Source: Clostridia bacterium (lineage in GTDB: Bacteria > Bacillota > Clostridia > Oscillospirales > CAG-272). From it: a DNA stretch of 64,000 nt. The position numbers were made by a program, and so were the translations under genes. Positions 50,630 through 60,960 of this stretch are shown piece after piece; the stretch's first letter is position 1; each line of letters begins with the position of its first letter. The notes beneath the pieces are model-generated. The model was not told the DNA's origin. It saw nothing but the letters and a program-made list of their open reading frames with translations, and searched no databases. The stretch is taken from positions 1 through 64,000 of the forward strand of contig JAFTRA010000015.1 of the NCBI GenBank assembly GCA_017462485.1. Reading direction: 5' to 3'.

Positions 50630-53600
50630 TCAGACATCAAGAGTTATTACTTTGCCATCCTCATATACGAATACCAAGCCATCGGTATATTCGGTAGTGT
50701 CTGCAAGGATAAGAACCCAGTCGTAAACACCTGCAGAGATCTCTCTGTTTACGCACTTAGCTCCGAGAGGAAGCTCGATAGTTCCGTCGGTCTTAACGGT
50801 ACAACCGTCAGCGAACGAAACGCTTCCGTCTGCGTTGAACCTCGTGTAAGGTGTAAACGTAGCATTTCCGTACGAAGCCGAAGCAGAGATGATGGATACG
50901 TTACCCTGTTCGTCAATAGTAACTCTCGTGTAGTACCAGTAAATATATCCGGCACTTGTATAATATCTAAGAGTTCCGACAACGTAAGTCATATCACCAT
51001 CTTCGATGATAATTATATCGTATGCTGTGGGATCGAAGGAAGCTGCGAAGGTAATAAGTCCGTCCTCGCCTATCGTGTAGAGAGAAGAATCGGTAATAAC
51101 GTGGAAGACTACACCATCAGTATTATTAGAAGGATAGTTAAGAACTCCGTCCTTTATGTTGATAAGGTAGTCGTCAGCTCTGTTTTTGCCTTCCGACTCG
51201 GGAGAATAGAGCGAACCGTCTTTATCGAAGTAGCACGTTTCGTCGATGAATACGGTGCCGTCAGGAAGCAATCCATCCCAATATCCACCGGAAGCAACTG
51301 AATAAATATTACCGTTTGCGTTTATCTCCCAATCCGAAGTAGCGGGCGCACCGTTATTTGTGGAAATTACGGGAGCCTTTACGTCAGGCGTCTCGAACGT
51401 ACTGGTCTTCAAGAGTATTGAACCGTCAGAGCCCATAATAGTAGCATCTGTGCTCCAGAGCCAATAAAGATTCTCGATATAGTTCCAGTTCAAATCGGTA
51501 GCCTCGCTGTACGTCGAGTGGATATAATCAGCAGTCATATACGACTCAGCGAAGTATATGATACAGTCGCTGGAAAGACCCTCGAAGGGCTTAGCACCGA
51601 TATCAAAACCGTTAGCCGAAGGAATCATTACGAGTCTGAGAGCAGGACAGTTCTTGAATACGCCGTCCTTGATATCCTCGATACCCATGTACTTAGGATA
51701 TTCGTAGTCCTCGTCATCGGTACCGGGAAGAGATACTTTCGTAAGCTTAGTACAGTCAGCAAAGACGAACGCACCGAATGCTGTAGGCTTATAATCGATT
51801 TGAGTATAATCACCCTTAATAGGTGTCTGTCCGTTACATCCGTAAACGTCGTTGTACATATTAACCTCAACAAGAGACGTACAACCTGCGAATGCATAGT
51901 CACCGATACCAAACATATCAGTTGCGAAGTCTATATCGGTAAGAGAGGTACAACCCTCAAACGCATGAGCGCCGATGTTGTTAATGTACGAAAGATCGAT
52001 AGACTCAAGAGACGTGCATCCCTTAAATGCCGCAGAGTAAGTGCCTGTACCATACTTCTTGAAGTAGTGCGAGCCCGTGTACTGCTGGAAGCCGATGAAC
52101 TCAACCTCGCCGAGCGTAGTGATACCGGCGGGAAGATCAACTTCCTCAAGAGAAGTACAGTTCATAAAGAACTCTGCGCCAAGGTTGCCCTGAACACCGT
52201 TATGAATTGTAACGGAAGAAAGGTTGGAGCAGCCCGAGAGAACGCCCTTAACGTCAAGGCTGGTTACAGTCGTGGGAACAGTGAACTCGGTAATACCGGT
52301 GTTCGCAAGCATATATTCGGAAAGACCTGTGGTCTGATGAGGAATCGTAATATTCGCAAGAGAGGTACAATCCTTGAATACGCGAGCGCCAAGAGTGATA
52401 GCCGACGTTCTGTTAACGAAATTAACGGTCTCAAGAGAGCTACAGCCTTCAAATGCACCGTTACCAACAGTCGACGTTACCTCAGGAATGGTAAATGCGG
52501 TAAGAGAGGTACAATTCTTGAATGCGTCGTCGCCGATAGCAGTGATACTATTGGTAATAGTAACTGTCTCGAGCTTCTTAGAGTTCATAAATGCCATCGC
52601 AGGAATTTCAGTAACCTTTTCGGGTATAGAAATGCTTACGATCTGAGAATCACAGAACGCGCCCTTAGCGATAACGCCTACGGTAGAGGGAACCTGATAT
52701 ACTCCACCTGCGGGTACGTTTGTGGGAAGGTAATAGATAATGGTGAACTTGCCCGAATCCATCAAAGCACCGTCTAAGAGTACGTAGTCAGTGTTTGCAG
52801 AATCGAAGTTGAAGTTAACGAGTGAAGGACAGTTGATGAAGGGGTTACCCGTAATGTTCATAACGCTTGCGGGAATATTTACCGTTTCAAGCTCTGTACA
52901 GTTAGAGAATACGCCCGTTCCGATAGTCTCAACACCGCTTGCAATCCTAGCTTCAACAAGGCCCGAGCAATTCTCAAACGCGAAGTCTCCTATGGAAGCA
53001 ACGGTCGAAGGAATCGAAACCTCAGCAAGATTTACGCATCCGGAGAATGCATAGTTGCTTACAGCAGTAAGAGTTGCAGGAAGTGAAACTGCGGAAAGTC
53101 CGCTGTCCTCAAAGATGTTAGCGCCGATGGTAGCAACGCTGTCGGGAAGCGTGATAGATTCAAGAGCTGTGGTTCCGCGGAAGATTGCGGACTCAACCTC
53201 AGGATCTTCACCGAGAGCCTTGATAGCGCAATTTTCGTCAAATACTACGGATTCAAGAGCCGAGCAGCCATCGAATGCAAAGTTGCCGATAGCTTCAACC
53301 TTCTCGCCGATTTCAACAGCCTCGAGAGAGGAGCAGTTACGGAACGCTGCCTCACCGATGGTTTCAACAGATGCGGGAAGAGTGAAGTTTACAAGATTTG
53401 TACAACCGTCGAATGCGCCGGCACCGATAGTCTTAACGCTATCAGGAAGCACAACGGTCTCAAGCTTAGTCATACCCTTGAAGAAGTCTGCGGGAAGATC
53501 GGTCCATTTACCGCCGATAACAACGCTCTTAAGGTTCGAGCATCCAACGAATGCGTTAGCACCAAGAGTAACTATGGTATCGGGAATAACGATATTCTCA

Positions 53601-56600
53601 AGAGAAGTACAGCCGTAGAAGGTCTCGCCGGGGATATTCGTAAGAAGGCTTCCGTCTGCGAACGTAACGTTCTTAAGCGAACGGCAGTCCTCGAATACGC
53701 CCAATGCATAGCTTTCTTCTTCGAACGAAGTAACAGAAGCAGGAATGGTTATCGACTCAAGAGCATAGCACTTGTAGAATGCGTTTCCGCCGATATACAT
53801 AAGTCCTTCGGGCAAGGTAACGTTCTTAAGAGCGCTACAACCGTTGAACGTGTATTTCGGAAGAGTGGTAATACCGTTAGGAAGAACGATAGTCTCAAGC
53901 GCTGTGCAAGAGTAAAATACGCTATCGCCCATATCTGTTACGGTATCGGGAAGCTCTACGTTAGCAAGCAGGTCGTTATAGTAGAACGCATAGCCGCCTA
54001 CTTTATTGAGAATGGAATTTGTAGCAACCTTAAACGTTGTAAGGTTTGGCATATCGTAGAATGAGTATTCACCAATTTCAACAACGCTTGCAGGAAGCGT
54101 AACCTCTGCCATAGCAGAGCCTCTGAACGCGTTGTCCGCTATTTTGATAATACCCTCATGAAGAACAACAGCATATGGGAAGTATGAGAGCGCCGATGCT
54201 TCGATAACGGTAACACGGTCGTCGATATCAAACGCAGTCTTGGTTCCCATATCAACTCTGGGAGGAACGTACATAAGAATAGTCATATCCTCGCTGTAAA
54301 GAGCGCCGTCAACAAGCTCGAGATAGGGGTTATCATCAGGAAGATATATCTTCTGAAGAGAGCCTGCGCTATACGAGGTGAAGATAGAGCCGCCGTTAGA
54401 AGCGATAGTACTCTTAATAATGGAGTTAAGAGTTACCTCTTTAAGAGTTGTGTTAAACGCGCCGGAGCCTACAACCTCAAGAGTGTCGGGGAATACGAAG
54501 CTTGCGAACTGACCGTTAGAGAACGCAGACGCGCCAAGCGTGTGGAGCTGAGTGCCCTCTTCCCAGGTCATTTCTTTAAGCTGACAAGAAGCAAATGCAT
54601 ACTCGTCAATTATCTTAACGCTTGCGGGAATGTTGAGAAGCTTATAAACTCTGCAGTTTGTGAATGACCAGTAAGCGATCTTCTCAACAGTAGAGCCTGC
54701 AGCGAAATCAACAAGCTCAAGATAGCTGTTGTTGGAGAAGCAGTTATCCTGCATAGAGCCAACCTTGGGAAGAAGAAGCTCTGTAAGTCCGCCGTTGTCA
54801 CCTGCAGCATATTGACCGAAATCAACAGGGCCTGCGTTACGGTTGAAGGTGAGCGCGAATTCCGCATCCTCATAAACATCACCGATATTTAAGAATGCAT
54901 AGCTTCCGACAGCCGCAAGGTGAGCAGGCAATACTACCTCTTTAAGATAGAAGTTTTCCTTGCCCCATTCGTTAGAAACACCACCGAATACAGCGTATAT
55001 GTCATCATCGTATTCAGCACGCATAACGGTACCTATACGAAGAGTAGCCTCACCGTTCCAGTTCTGCATTTCTTCGAAGACAACCTTCTGAACCTTTGCG
55101 CCTGTGAACGCCAGGTTTTGAACGAGAGTTACCGTTGAAGGAACAGAAACCACGCCGGTCTTAGCTCTGGGACAGTAAACAAGAGTTGTGGGATTACCGT
55201 TTTCATCATTAATATAGAATACACCCTGTACGTCAGAGAACTGTACGCAGTCGTCAGAAACAAAGATGTTCTCAAGCTTTGTACAACCGTCAAATACGGT
55301 GTAGAAGGACGTAATCGAAATACCGCTACCTACGGTTATTGAATCGTAGATTCTTTCAAGACGCTTAGGAAGCGTGATGGAAACGAGGTTAGTGTCATTT
55401 GCGAATGCGTAGTCGTTAATACTAAGAGGAGTATTAGCCGTATCAGGAGCCGCAAACTCCATAGTAGTGAGTGCTGTCATATCCGCAAAGGCATACTTAC
55501 CAATGTCGGTAACCGTGGAAGGAATGGTAACGGAGGCGATAACGTTATTGTATCTGAATGCCTCTACACCAATGCTCACAAGTCCCTCGGGAAGTGCGAT
55601 TGCAGAGAATCTGTTATTGTAGAATGCATACTCTCCAACAGTCGTGAGCTTAGAACCCGCGGGAAGAGTTACAGTCGTGAGTGTGGTAAGATTATAGAAT
55701 GCCTTAACACCTACAACCTGAGTTCTCGAGGAGAGATTTGCGGTTGCGAGAGCAGTACCCTCGAATACACCGATTTCATCCTCAGCGCTACCGATTACAA
55801 GTGCTTTGGTTCCCTCTTCTACCGTGAAGGTAGTAAGGTTCTTACACTTGTAGAACGCACCCTCACCGATGGTTTCAACCGATGCGGGAACAGAAATGCT
55901 TCCTATCATTGTATAAGCAAATGCGTAATCACCGATAGACTTAACGGTTTCGGGAATAACTACGGTTCCGAATACGTTTTCGGTTGCAGTCTTGCCAAGA
56001 CCGGAGAGATAGAACGCATAATCGCCTATTTCAGTAAGCTGTGAAGGAAGAGTTATAGCGTTAAGCTCGGGACAGTTAGCGAATGCGTGATCTCCGATAG
56101 TGATAGCGGAGGTCGTCTCGAACGTAACGTTTTCAAGGTAAATACATCCGTCGAACGCATTTGCGCCGATTTCGGTAATACCTGCGGGAATAGTAAGAGA
56201 TACAATCTTGTGGTTAGACTGGAATGCTGCCGCGCCAATCTTAGTAAGAGTAGCGGGAAGAGTTCCGAAATCAAGAGCCTTAGCTCTCGGATAGTACATA
56301 ATCTCGGTCTTATTCTTGTTGTAAAGAACACCGTCCTCTGCAACGAGCGCAGGGTTATCAGCGTGAACCGTGATTGTGGTTATGTTGTTACAGCCCTCGA
56401 ATACCGAGCCGTCGAATACGGTAACGGTTGCGGGAAGACTGATAGATGTAAGCTGTGCGCAGCCGGAGAATACGAAGTCACCGAATGCGATGTCAACTCC
56501 GCCATCAGCAAAAGTAACACTCTGAATGCCGTTGCATCCCGAGAATGCTCTGTCGCCAATGTACTTTGTGGTTGCGGGAATCTTAAGTGAAGGTATTCTG

Positions 56601-59600
56601 CTACAACCGTTGAATGCGTTAGCTTCTATTTGCTCAATGTTCGAAGTAGTCGAGAAGTAGAGCTCGCCTATTGCGGTACAACCCTCAAACGCAGATGCGC
56701 CGATAGTAACAGCACCAAGATCTACGTCGCTTACGTCAGAATCCGCAAATTTTACGGAGGTAAGGCCGGTATTTTCCTTGAATGCGCCCTCACCGATAAC
56801 GAGATCAGAGTTACGTCCGCCCTCGAAGGTAACGGTCTTAATAGCGCCGCAGCCTGCGAATGCGTTCTTACCAATCTCAATGGTCTTATTGTGAGCAACT
56901 ACGGAAGTGATGCCTGCACGTCCTGCGAATGCACTCTCGCCGATAGCAAGAATAGATGCGGGAATTTCAACTGCACCGGTTCTGGTTACGGGGCAGTAAA
57001 GTATGGTATCACAAGCGCCGTTGGTAAGCATACCGTTAACGGAACCGTAGTTCACTCCGCCCTCTTCTACGTTGATGTTTTCAAGAGCGATACAAGCGTC
57101 GAACGTCGTAAGATCGAGGTTCTCAGCACGTGCGGGAAGCGTAATGGTCTTAAGCTTCTTAACCTCGTTGAACGCTGTAGACTCGATTTTAAGAGGAGCA
57201 GTGCCGCCCTCCTCAAATACGATCTCCTCGAGCTTGTTGCAGCGGTAGAATGCCTCATCGGCAATATAAGTTACTTCTTTGGAAATAGTAAGTTTAGTGA
57301 TATAACTAGCTCTGTTAAACGCCTTGTGACGAATAGTATCAACCGTATCGGGAACGGTGTATTCGCCTCTTATGCATCTCGGGAAGAGCTCGAGATAGCT
57401 TACGCCAAGGTCGTTACGTATAAGAGCTCCGTCATGAGAGGAATAAACAACCTCGTGGTTGCCTTCTACTACTCTCACGTCTATGTTCTCAAGATAATAG
57501 AGGATATCGAGAGCGCCCGTACCTATAAGAGTTACGGTATTGGGAAGCGATACAGTCTTAATCTGATATTCAGCATCCTCGAAAGCGTTCTCAAGAATAG
57601 CGGTAATAGGCTTACCGTTATACGTGTCGGGAATAACAAGGTCAATTACCTTGTCGATGTTAAATCCGCCGGTAACCGAGTAGGTTCCGTCCTTGTTCTC
57701 GATGTACTCAAGAACACCCTGAGCAAAGTAAGGACGAGCGGTAACATCCTGAATGTTGGTATAAACGCCAACGCTGTCACCTCTTGCGTCGGTGAGCTGG
57801 ATACCGGTTCCACCGGGGCCGGTGTACCAACCAAGGAACGCTCCGTCATCGCTCACTGCAACGGGAAGCTTGAAGCCCTGGTTGTAAAGAACGGGTACAG
57901 TTTCGCCATTCGTTACTCCGCTTACGCCTTCTTCAACGTTAAGGGTAACGTTATACTTGTTAGGTGCCCAGTCAGCATAAAGAACAATGTTGTCCTTCTC
58001 GTTGTAGTACGCATCTGTGTAATGCTTACCGTTGCTGTCAGACGCCTTGGGTGTGTTATACCATCCGGAGAAGGTATAGCCGGGGCGTGTCGAGTTTGTA
58101 GGAAGATTTACAAGATCTCCCGCAGCAACGTAGATAGGCTTAACGCCTGTTCCGAGACGGCTGTCGAAGGTTATGGAATAAACAGCAACCTCAATTTCAT
58201 ACGTCTCGTGACCGTTCTCGCTGTAGAAGGTTACCGATACGGTATGAGTTCCGGCGGTTCTGAAGTTAAGAGCGCAGGAATTAGCATCGGTTACGCTTGC
58301 TATAACAATGCCGTCAATAGCTACGTCGTAAGAGCCTTCGCCAATTACGGGGCTCCAGCTGATAACGCCGTTGGAATATACGAGATTACCATCAAAGCCG
58401 TTGTTCTTAGCGGTGATTACATCGCTATATACAGAGCTCTTATCGGTAGCAGTTGCCTTAACGCTTACAGTAACGATTTCGCCGTTCGCAAAGGTTGTGT
58501 CAACCTCGGAAAGATCAAGAGATGCTACATTAGTCTCAAACTCCTTAGCGCCAACCTTGACTGTGTAAGAGGTTGCGCCCGTAACGGCATTCCAAGAAAC
58601 GACAGTACCGTTTATTCTAACGCCGGTAGGAGCGGCCAAGGTAGTCTTTGTATAAGTTACTACAGCAGCCTCTGCGGAAAGATATCCTGTCGTTACAGGA
58701 GTAACCTTAACGGTGACTTCGCCTGCGGAAAGCTCCTTAAGTGAATAGGAAGCTTCGTTAACGTAAACCGTAGGAAGAGTGCTATTTCCAACAGTAACGT
58801 TTACTGCATAGTAAGCAGCATTTTTAACGGGAGTCCATACAACAGTCTCTGTCGTTGCATCAACAGTGATCTCTGTAACCTTATCAAGCTTCTTTTCACA
58901 AACGAAAGCCTCGGAAACGGACGGAGCATAGCCGTTCTTAACAGCGGTAACAACGATCTCGATACCGCCCTCCTTCATTTCGCAGTTGGAGAAGTTGAAT
59001 ACGGTAGACTTACCGTTATCAATCTTTTCATGCTTGTGATTTGCATTTCCGCACTTAACGGTGATGTAATACTTGTCTGCGCCTACCGAATTGAAGATAA
59101 GCGTAGAGGGCTCAACAACCGTGAACAGAGATACTCTGTCAAGAGCCTTCGAATTGTAATATCTTACAGTAGTGTCGGAATTATTGGCAGTGTTGGTGGC
59201 TACGGCAGTAACCTCAATCACATAACCGCCTGCCTTAGCAAAGTCAAAGTTCAACGTAGCCGAGCTGACGTTGTCTTCAAAAGCAACGATTCCGTCTGGT
59301 GCGGTAATCTTAACGGCATAGGTCGATGCGCTGTCAACGGTTGCCCAAGCAAGACCGTTTTCGGTTACGTTAACAAGGGGAGCCGCAAGCTTATTGCCCT
59401 CGGTCTTTACCCATACCGCAAAGAGTGTGGTGTTTGCGTTAAATACAGTGTCCTCGCTATACTTAGAGGTGAGCTTCTCACCATCCTCGTAATCGCTTAT
59501 CCACCATCCGCCGAAGGTGTATCCTTCTTTGGTAGGAACAGGAACGTTGTAGAGCTTTCCACCGAACGTGGCCATTTCTTCGATGTCAGCACCCTCAAAG

Positions 59601-60250
59601 TCCACAGTGTATTCGACCTGGCCTACTACCTTCTCTGCCCATTTAGCATAGAGAGTTGTATCGCCTGTGATAATTGTCGAGCCGAATATGTAGGGGGTGG
59701 TCATTTCTTCATCGGTATACCAACCAATAAAGAGACTGCCGTTCTTCGTAGGATCGTCGGGCTGAGGAACGGTTTTTCCGTTAACTACTGTTACACTTCC
59801 AGTAGCGCTCTCACCGCCGTTCGCATTGAAGGTTACGGTAAAGTTGACTTTCTTCAGGAATCTGATTTCCTGATTGTTGTAAGTGAAGGTAAGCACGTTA
59901 CCTGCGAGCTTTGCGGTAGCTTCACCGTTAGAATCCTTTGTAAAGTCAAAGGTCAAAGTATCGCCGGATACGGTGTATTCACCTACTTTTGCAACTCCAT
60001 CATTGAGAGTGAACTGATTTCCGCTATGCAGATGGAGTGTGTATTCTCCGCTATCCGCATCGAAATAATATATACCGGTTTCAGGTCCCTCTGAAATTTC
60101 AGGAGCTTTGGTTCCGCCGCGTACGCCAAGCACGATAGCGACTATGATTGCCGCGATAAGAAGAATTGATGTTACAAGAGCAACCCAGAACCATTTGTTC
60201 ATCTTCTTCATGGCTGCAAAGACATTGCTGAACCATTCTTTGATTTTCAT
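50630..60250 (-). CDS. Giant membrane-anchored BspA-like repeat protein
   Basis: A 3206-residue surface protein. One uncleaved-looking membrane segment (about 19-43) follows a short basic cytoplasmic end. Then come InlB B-repeat-like modules (about 135-290), fibronectin/Ig-like domains with repeated VTWxxV-type strands (about 290-705), another InlB-like module (about 715-860) and roughly 80 LRR_5 (BspA/TpLRR) repeats (about 880-2890). A C-terminal region of 300 residues, rich in Tyr, Asp and Gly, matches nothing I know. No LPxTG or other wall anchor is present. The start at 60250 gives AGGAGG proper spacing; 60256 would be too close. It is probably an adhesin or polysaccharide-binding stalk. 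The frame is open over 9.6 kb without interruption. Confidence 0.88.
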   Translation of the reverse strand: MKIKEWFSNVFAAMKKMNKWFWVALVTSILLIAAIIVAIVLGVRGGTKAPEISEGPETGIYYFDADSGEYTLHLHSGNQFTLNDGVAKVGEYTVSGDTLTFDFTKDSNGEATAKLAGNVLTFTYNNQEIRFLKKVNFTVTFNANGGESATGSVTVVNGKTVPQPDDPTKNGSLFIGWYTDEEMTTPYIFGSTIITGDTTLYAKWAEKVVGQVEYTVDFEGADIEEMATFGGKLYNVPVPTKEGYTFGGWWISDYEDGEKLTSKYSEDTVFNANTTLFAVWVKTEGNKLAAPLVNVTENGLAWATVDSASTYAVKITAPDGIVAFEDNVSSATLNFDFAKAGGYVIEVTAVATNTANNSDTTVRYYNSKALDRVSLFTVVEPSTLIFNSVGADKYYITVKCGNANHKHEKIDNGKSTVFNFSNCEMKEGGIEIVVTAVKNGYAPSVSEAFVCEKKLDKVTEITVDATTETVVWTPVKNAAYYAVNVTVGNSTLPTVYVNEASYSLKELSAGEVTVKVTPVTTGYLSAEAAVVTYTKTTLAAPTGVRINGTVVSWNAVTGATSYTVKVGAKEFETNVASLDLSEVDTTFANGEIVTVSVKATATDKSSVYSDVITAKNNGFDGNLVYSNGVISWSPVIGEGSYDVAIDGIVIASVTDANSCALNFRTAGTHTVSVTFYSENGHETYEIEVAVYSITFDSRLGTGVKPIYVAAGDLVNLPTNSTRPGYTFSGWYNTPKASDSNGKHYTDAYYNEKDNIVLYADWAPNKYNVTLNVEEGVSGVTNGETVPVLYNQGFKLPVAVSDDGAFLGWYTGPGGTGIQLTDARGDSVGVYTNIQDVTARPYFAQGVLEYIENKDGTYSVTGGFNIDKVIDLVIPDTYNGKPITAILENAFEDAEYQIKTVSLPNTVTLIGTGALDILYYLENIDVRVVEGNHEVVYSSHDGALIRNDLGVSYLELFPRCIRGEYTVPDTVDTIRHKAFNRASYITKLTISKEVTYIADEAFYRCNKLEEIVFEEGGTAPLKIESTAFNEVKKLKTITLPARAENLDLTTFDACIALENINVEEGGVNYGSVNGMLTNGACDTILYCPVTRTGAVEIPASILAIGESAFAGRAGITSVVAHNKTIEIGKNAFAGCGAIKTVTFEGGRNSDLVIGEGAFKENTGLTSVKFADSDVSDVDLGAVTIGASAFEGCTAIGELYFSTTSNIEQIEANAFNGCSRIPSLKIPATTKYIGDRAFSGCNGIQSVTFADGGVDIAFGDFVFSGCAQLTSISLPATVTVFDGSVFEGCNNITTITVHADNPALVAEDGVLYNKNKTEIMYYPRAKALDFGTLPATLTKIGAAAFQSNHKIVSLTIPAGITEIGANAFDGCIYLENVTFETTSAITIGDHAFANCPELNAITLPSQLTEIGDYAFYLSGLGKTATENVFGTVVIPETVKSIGDYAFAYTMIGSISVPASVETIGEGAFYKCKNLTTFTVEEGTKALVIGSAEDEIGVFEGTALATANLSSRTQVVGVKAFYNLTTLTTVTLPAGSKLTTVGEYAFYNNRFSAIALPEGLVSIGVEAFRYNNVIASVTIPSTVTDIGKYAFADMTALTTMEFAAPDTANTPLSINDYAFANDTNLVSITLPKRLERIYDSITVGSGISITSFYTVFDGCTKLENIFVSDDCVQFSDVQGVFYINDENGNPTTLVYCPRAKTGVVSVPSTVTLVQNLAFTGAKVQKVVFEEMQNWNGEATLRIGTVMRAEYDDDIYAVFGGVSNEWGKENFYLKEVVLPAHLAAVGSYAFLNIGDVYEDAEFALTFNRNAGPVDFGQYAAGDNGGLTELLLPKVGSMQDNCFSNNSYLELVDFAAGSTVEKIAYWSFTNCRVYKLLNIPASVKIIDEYAFASCQLKEMTWEEGTQLHTLGASAFSNGQFASFVFPDTLEVVGSGAFNTTLKEVTLNSIIKSTIASNGGSIFTSYSAGSLQKIYLPDDNPYLELVDGALYSEDMTILMYVPPRVDMGTKTAFDIDDRVTVIEASALSYFPYAVVLHEGIIKIADNAFRGSAMAEVTLPASVVEIGEYSFYDMPNLTTFKVATNSILNKVGGYAFYYNDLLANVELPDTVTDMGDSVFYSCTALETIVLPNGITTLPKYTFNGCSALKNVTLPEGLMYIGGNAFYKCYALESITIPASVTSFEEESYALGVFEDCRSLKNVTFADGSLLTNIPGETFYGCTSLENIVIPDTIVTLGANAFVGCSNLKSVVIGGKWTDLPADFFKGMTKLETVVLPDSVKTIGAGAFDGCTNLVNFTLPASVETIGEAAFRNCSSLEAVEIGEKVEAIGNFAFDGCSALESVVFDENCAIKALGEDPEVESAIFRGTTALESITLPDSVATIGANIFEDSGLSAVSLPATLTAVSNYAFSGCVNLAEVSIPSTVASIGDFAFENCSGLVEARIASGVETIGTGVFSNCTELETVNIPASVMNITGNPFINCPSLVNFNFDSANTDYVLLDGALMDSGKFTIIYYLPTNVPAGGVYQVPSTVGVIAKGAFCDSQIVSISIPEKVTEIPAMAFMNSKKLETVTITNSITAIGDDAFKNCTSLTAFTIPEVTSTVGNGAFEGCSSLETVNFVNRTSAITLGARVFKDCTSLANITIPHQTTGLSEYMLANTGITEFTVPTTVTSLDVKGVLSGCSNLSSVTIHNGVQGNLGAEFFMNCTSLEEVDLPAGITTLGEVEFIGFQQYTGSHYFKKYGTGTYSAAFKGCTSLESIDLSYINNIGAHAFEGCTSLTDIDFATDMFGIGDYAFAGCTSLVEVNMYNDVYGCNGQTPIKGDYTQIDYKPTAFGAFVFADCTKLTKVSLPGTDDEDYEYPKYMGIEDIKDGVFKNCPALRLVMIPSANGFDIGAKPFEGLSSDCIIYFAESYMTADYIHSTYSEATDLNWNYIENLYWLWSTDATIMGSDGSILLKTSTFETPDVKAPVISTNNGAPATSDWEINANGNIYSVASGGYWDGLLPDGTVFIDETCYFDKDGSLYSPESEGKNRADDYLINIKDGVLNYPSNNTDGVVFHVITDSSLYTIGEDGLITFAASFDPTAYDIIIIEDGDMTYVVGTLRYYTSAGYIYWYYTRVTIDEQGNVSIISASASYGNATFTPYTRFNADGSVSFADGCTVKTDGTIELPLGAKCVNREISAGVYDWVLILADTTEYTDGLVFVYEDGKVITLDV

Positions 60251-60338
60251 ATACATTACCTCCTAATTTGTATGTATACACTGTTATTTTTACCTGAAAA
60301 TTGTGACCACGCAAAATTCAAAAATAAAAATATGCCGT

Positions 60339-60367
60339 ATTATACCATATATAAATTCATTTGTCAA
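60339..60367 (-). promoter_or_regulatory. Promoter of the giant repeat protein
   Basis: On the minus strand, perfect TTGACA (60362-60367), a 17-bp spacer and TATAAT (60339-60344), giving a leader of about 80 nt. Confidence 0.8.
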
Positions 60368-60856
60368 CTAATTTCCAAAATAAATTCCAATTTTTTCAAA
60401 AAAATAACTTTTTATGCGGTAATCGGCACGCTTCATTGCATAAATATGCGGATTTTCTCGTTGTTTTGTAAGATTTTTTTGCATTTTTTTCGTCTTTTTT
60501 GGTAAATGCCTTAAATCTTTTGCTTGCGAAATCGAACGTCGGTAAAAAGGCTGAAAACGCAGAGATAAGGCGAATAATTATAATGTAGCGTTTTTGAGCT
60601 AAATTGCACAATATTGTAAACAATAGTTGTCTTATATATGCTATTTACTTTTTAATATCCGCAAGTATATGTAAACTTTAGTTAACTCGATGTTTTTTAG
60701 AATCCCCGCACCGAAGTTAAACCGAGATTTCGCGTTGGCTGAATGCGAAAATGAATTTTTAAAACTCGAAAACTGTCAAATTCAAATATAATTGGCAGCT
60801 TGCAAAAAACATTTTTTGTTAAGTACTACTAAAAAAGTATATTTATTTAAAATCTA
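60368..60856. other. Divergent intergenic region
   Basis: I see no gene between the two divergent promoters. The only small dyad noticed is ATTGT-AA-ACAAT near 60612-60624. The short reading frames here are in low-complexity AT-rich DNA. Confidence 0.5.
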
Positions 60857-60885
60857 TTGACTTTTATTACAACTAATGGTAAAAT
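60857..60885 (+). promoter_or_regulatory. Promoter of the subtilisin-like protease
   Basis: TTGACT (60857-60862), a 17-bp spacer and TAAAAT (60880-60885), about 70 nt before the start codon. Confidence 0.7.
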
Positions 60886-60960
60886 GTATAAGTGCAACAT
60901 ATCGCGTATTATCGCAATAATTAACTGTGCAATAAAAACAAAACATAAGGAAGACGCAAA

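Noticed and set aside
56630..58744. A 704-codon rightward frame opposite the giant repeat gene
   Set aside because: It is the antisense of strongly biased repeat codons; several such long frames occur opposite this gene and none has a promoter or known domain.
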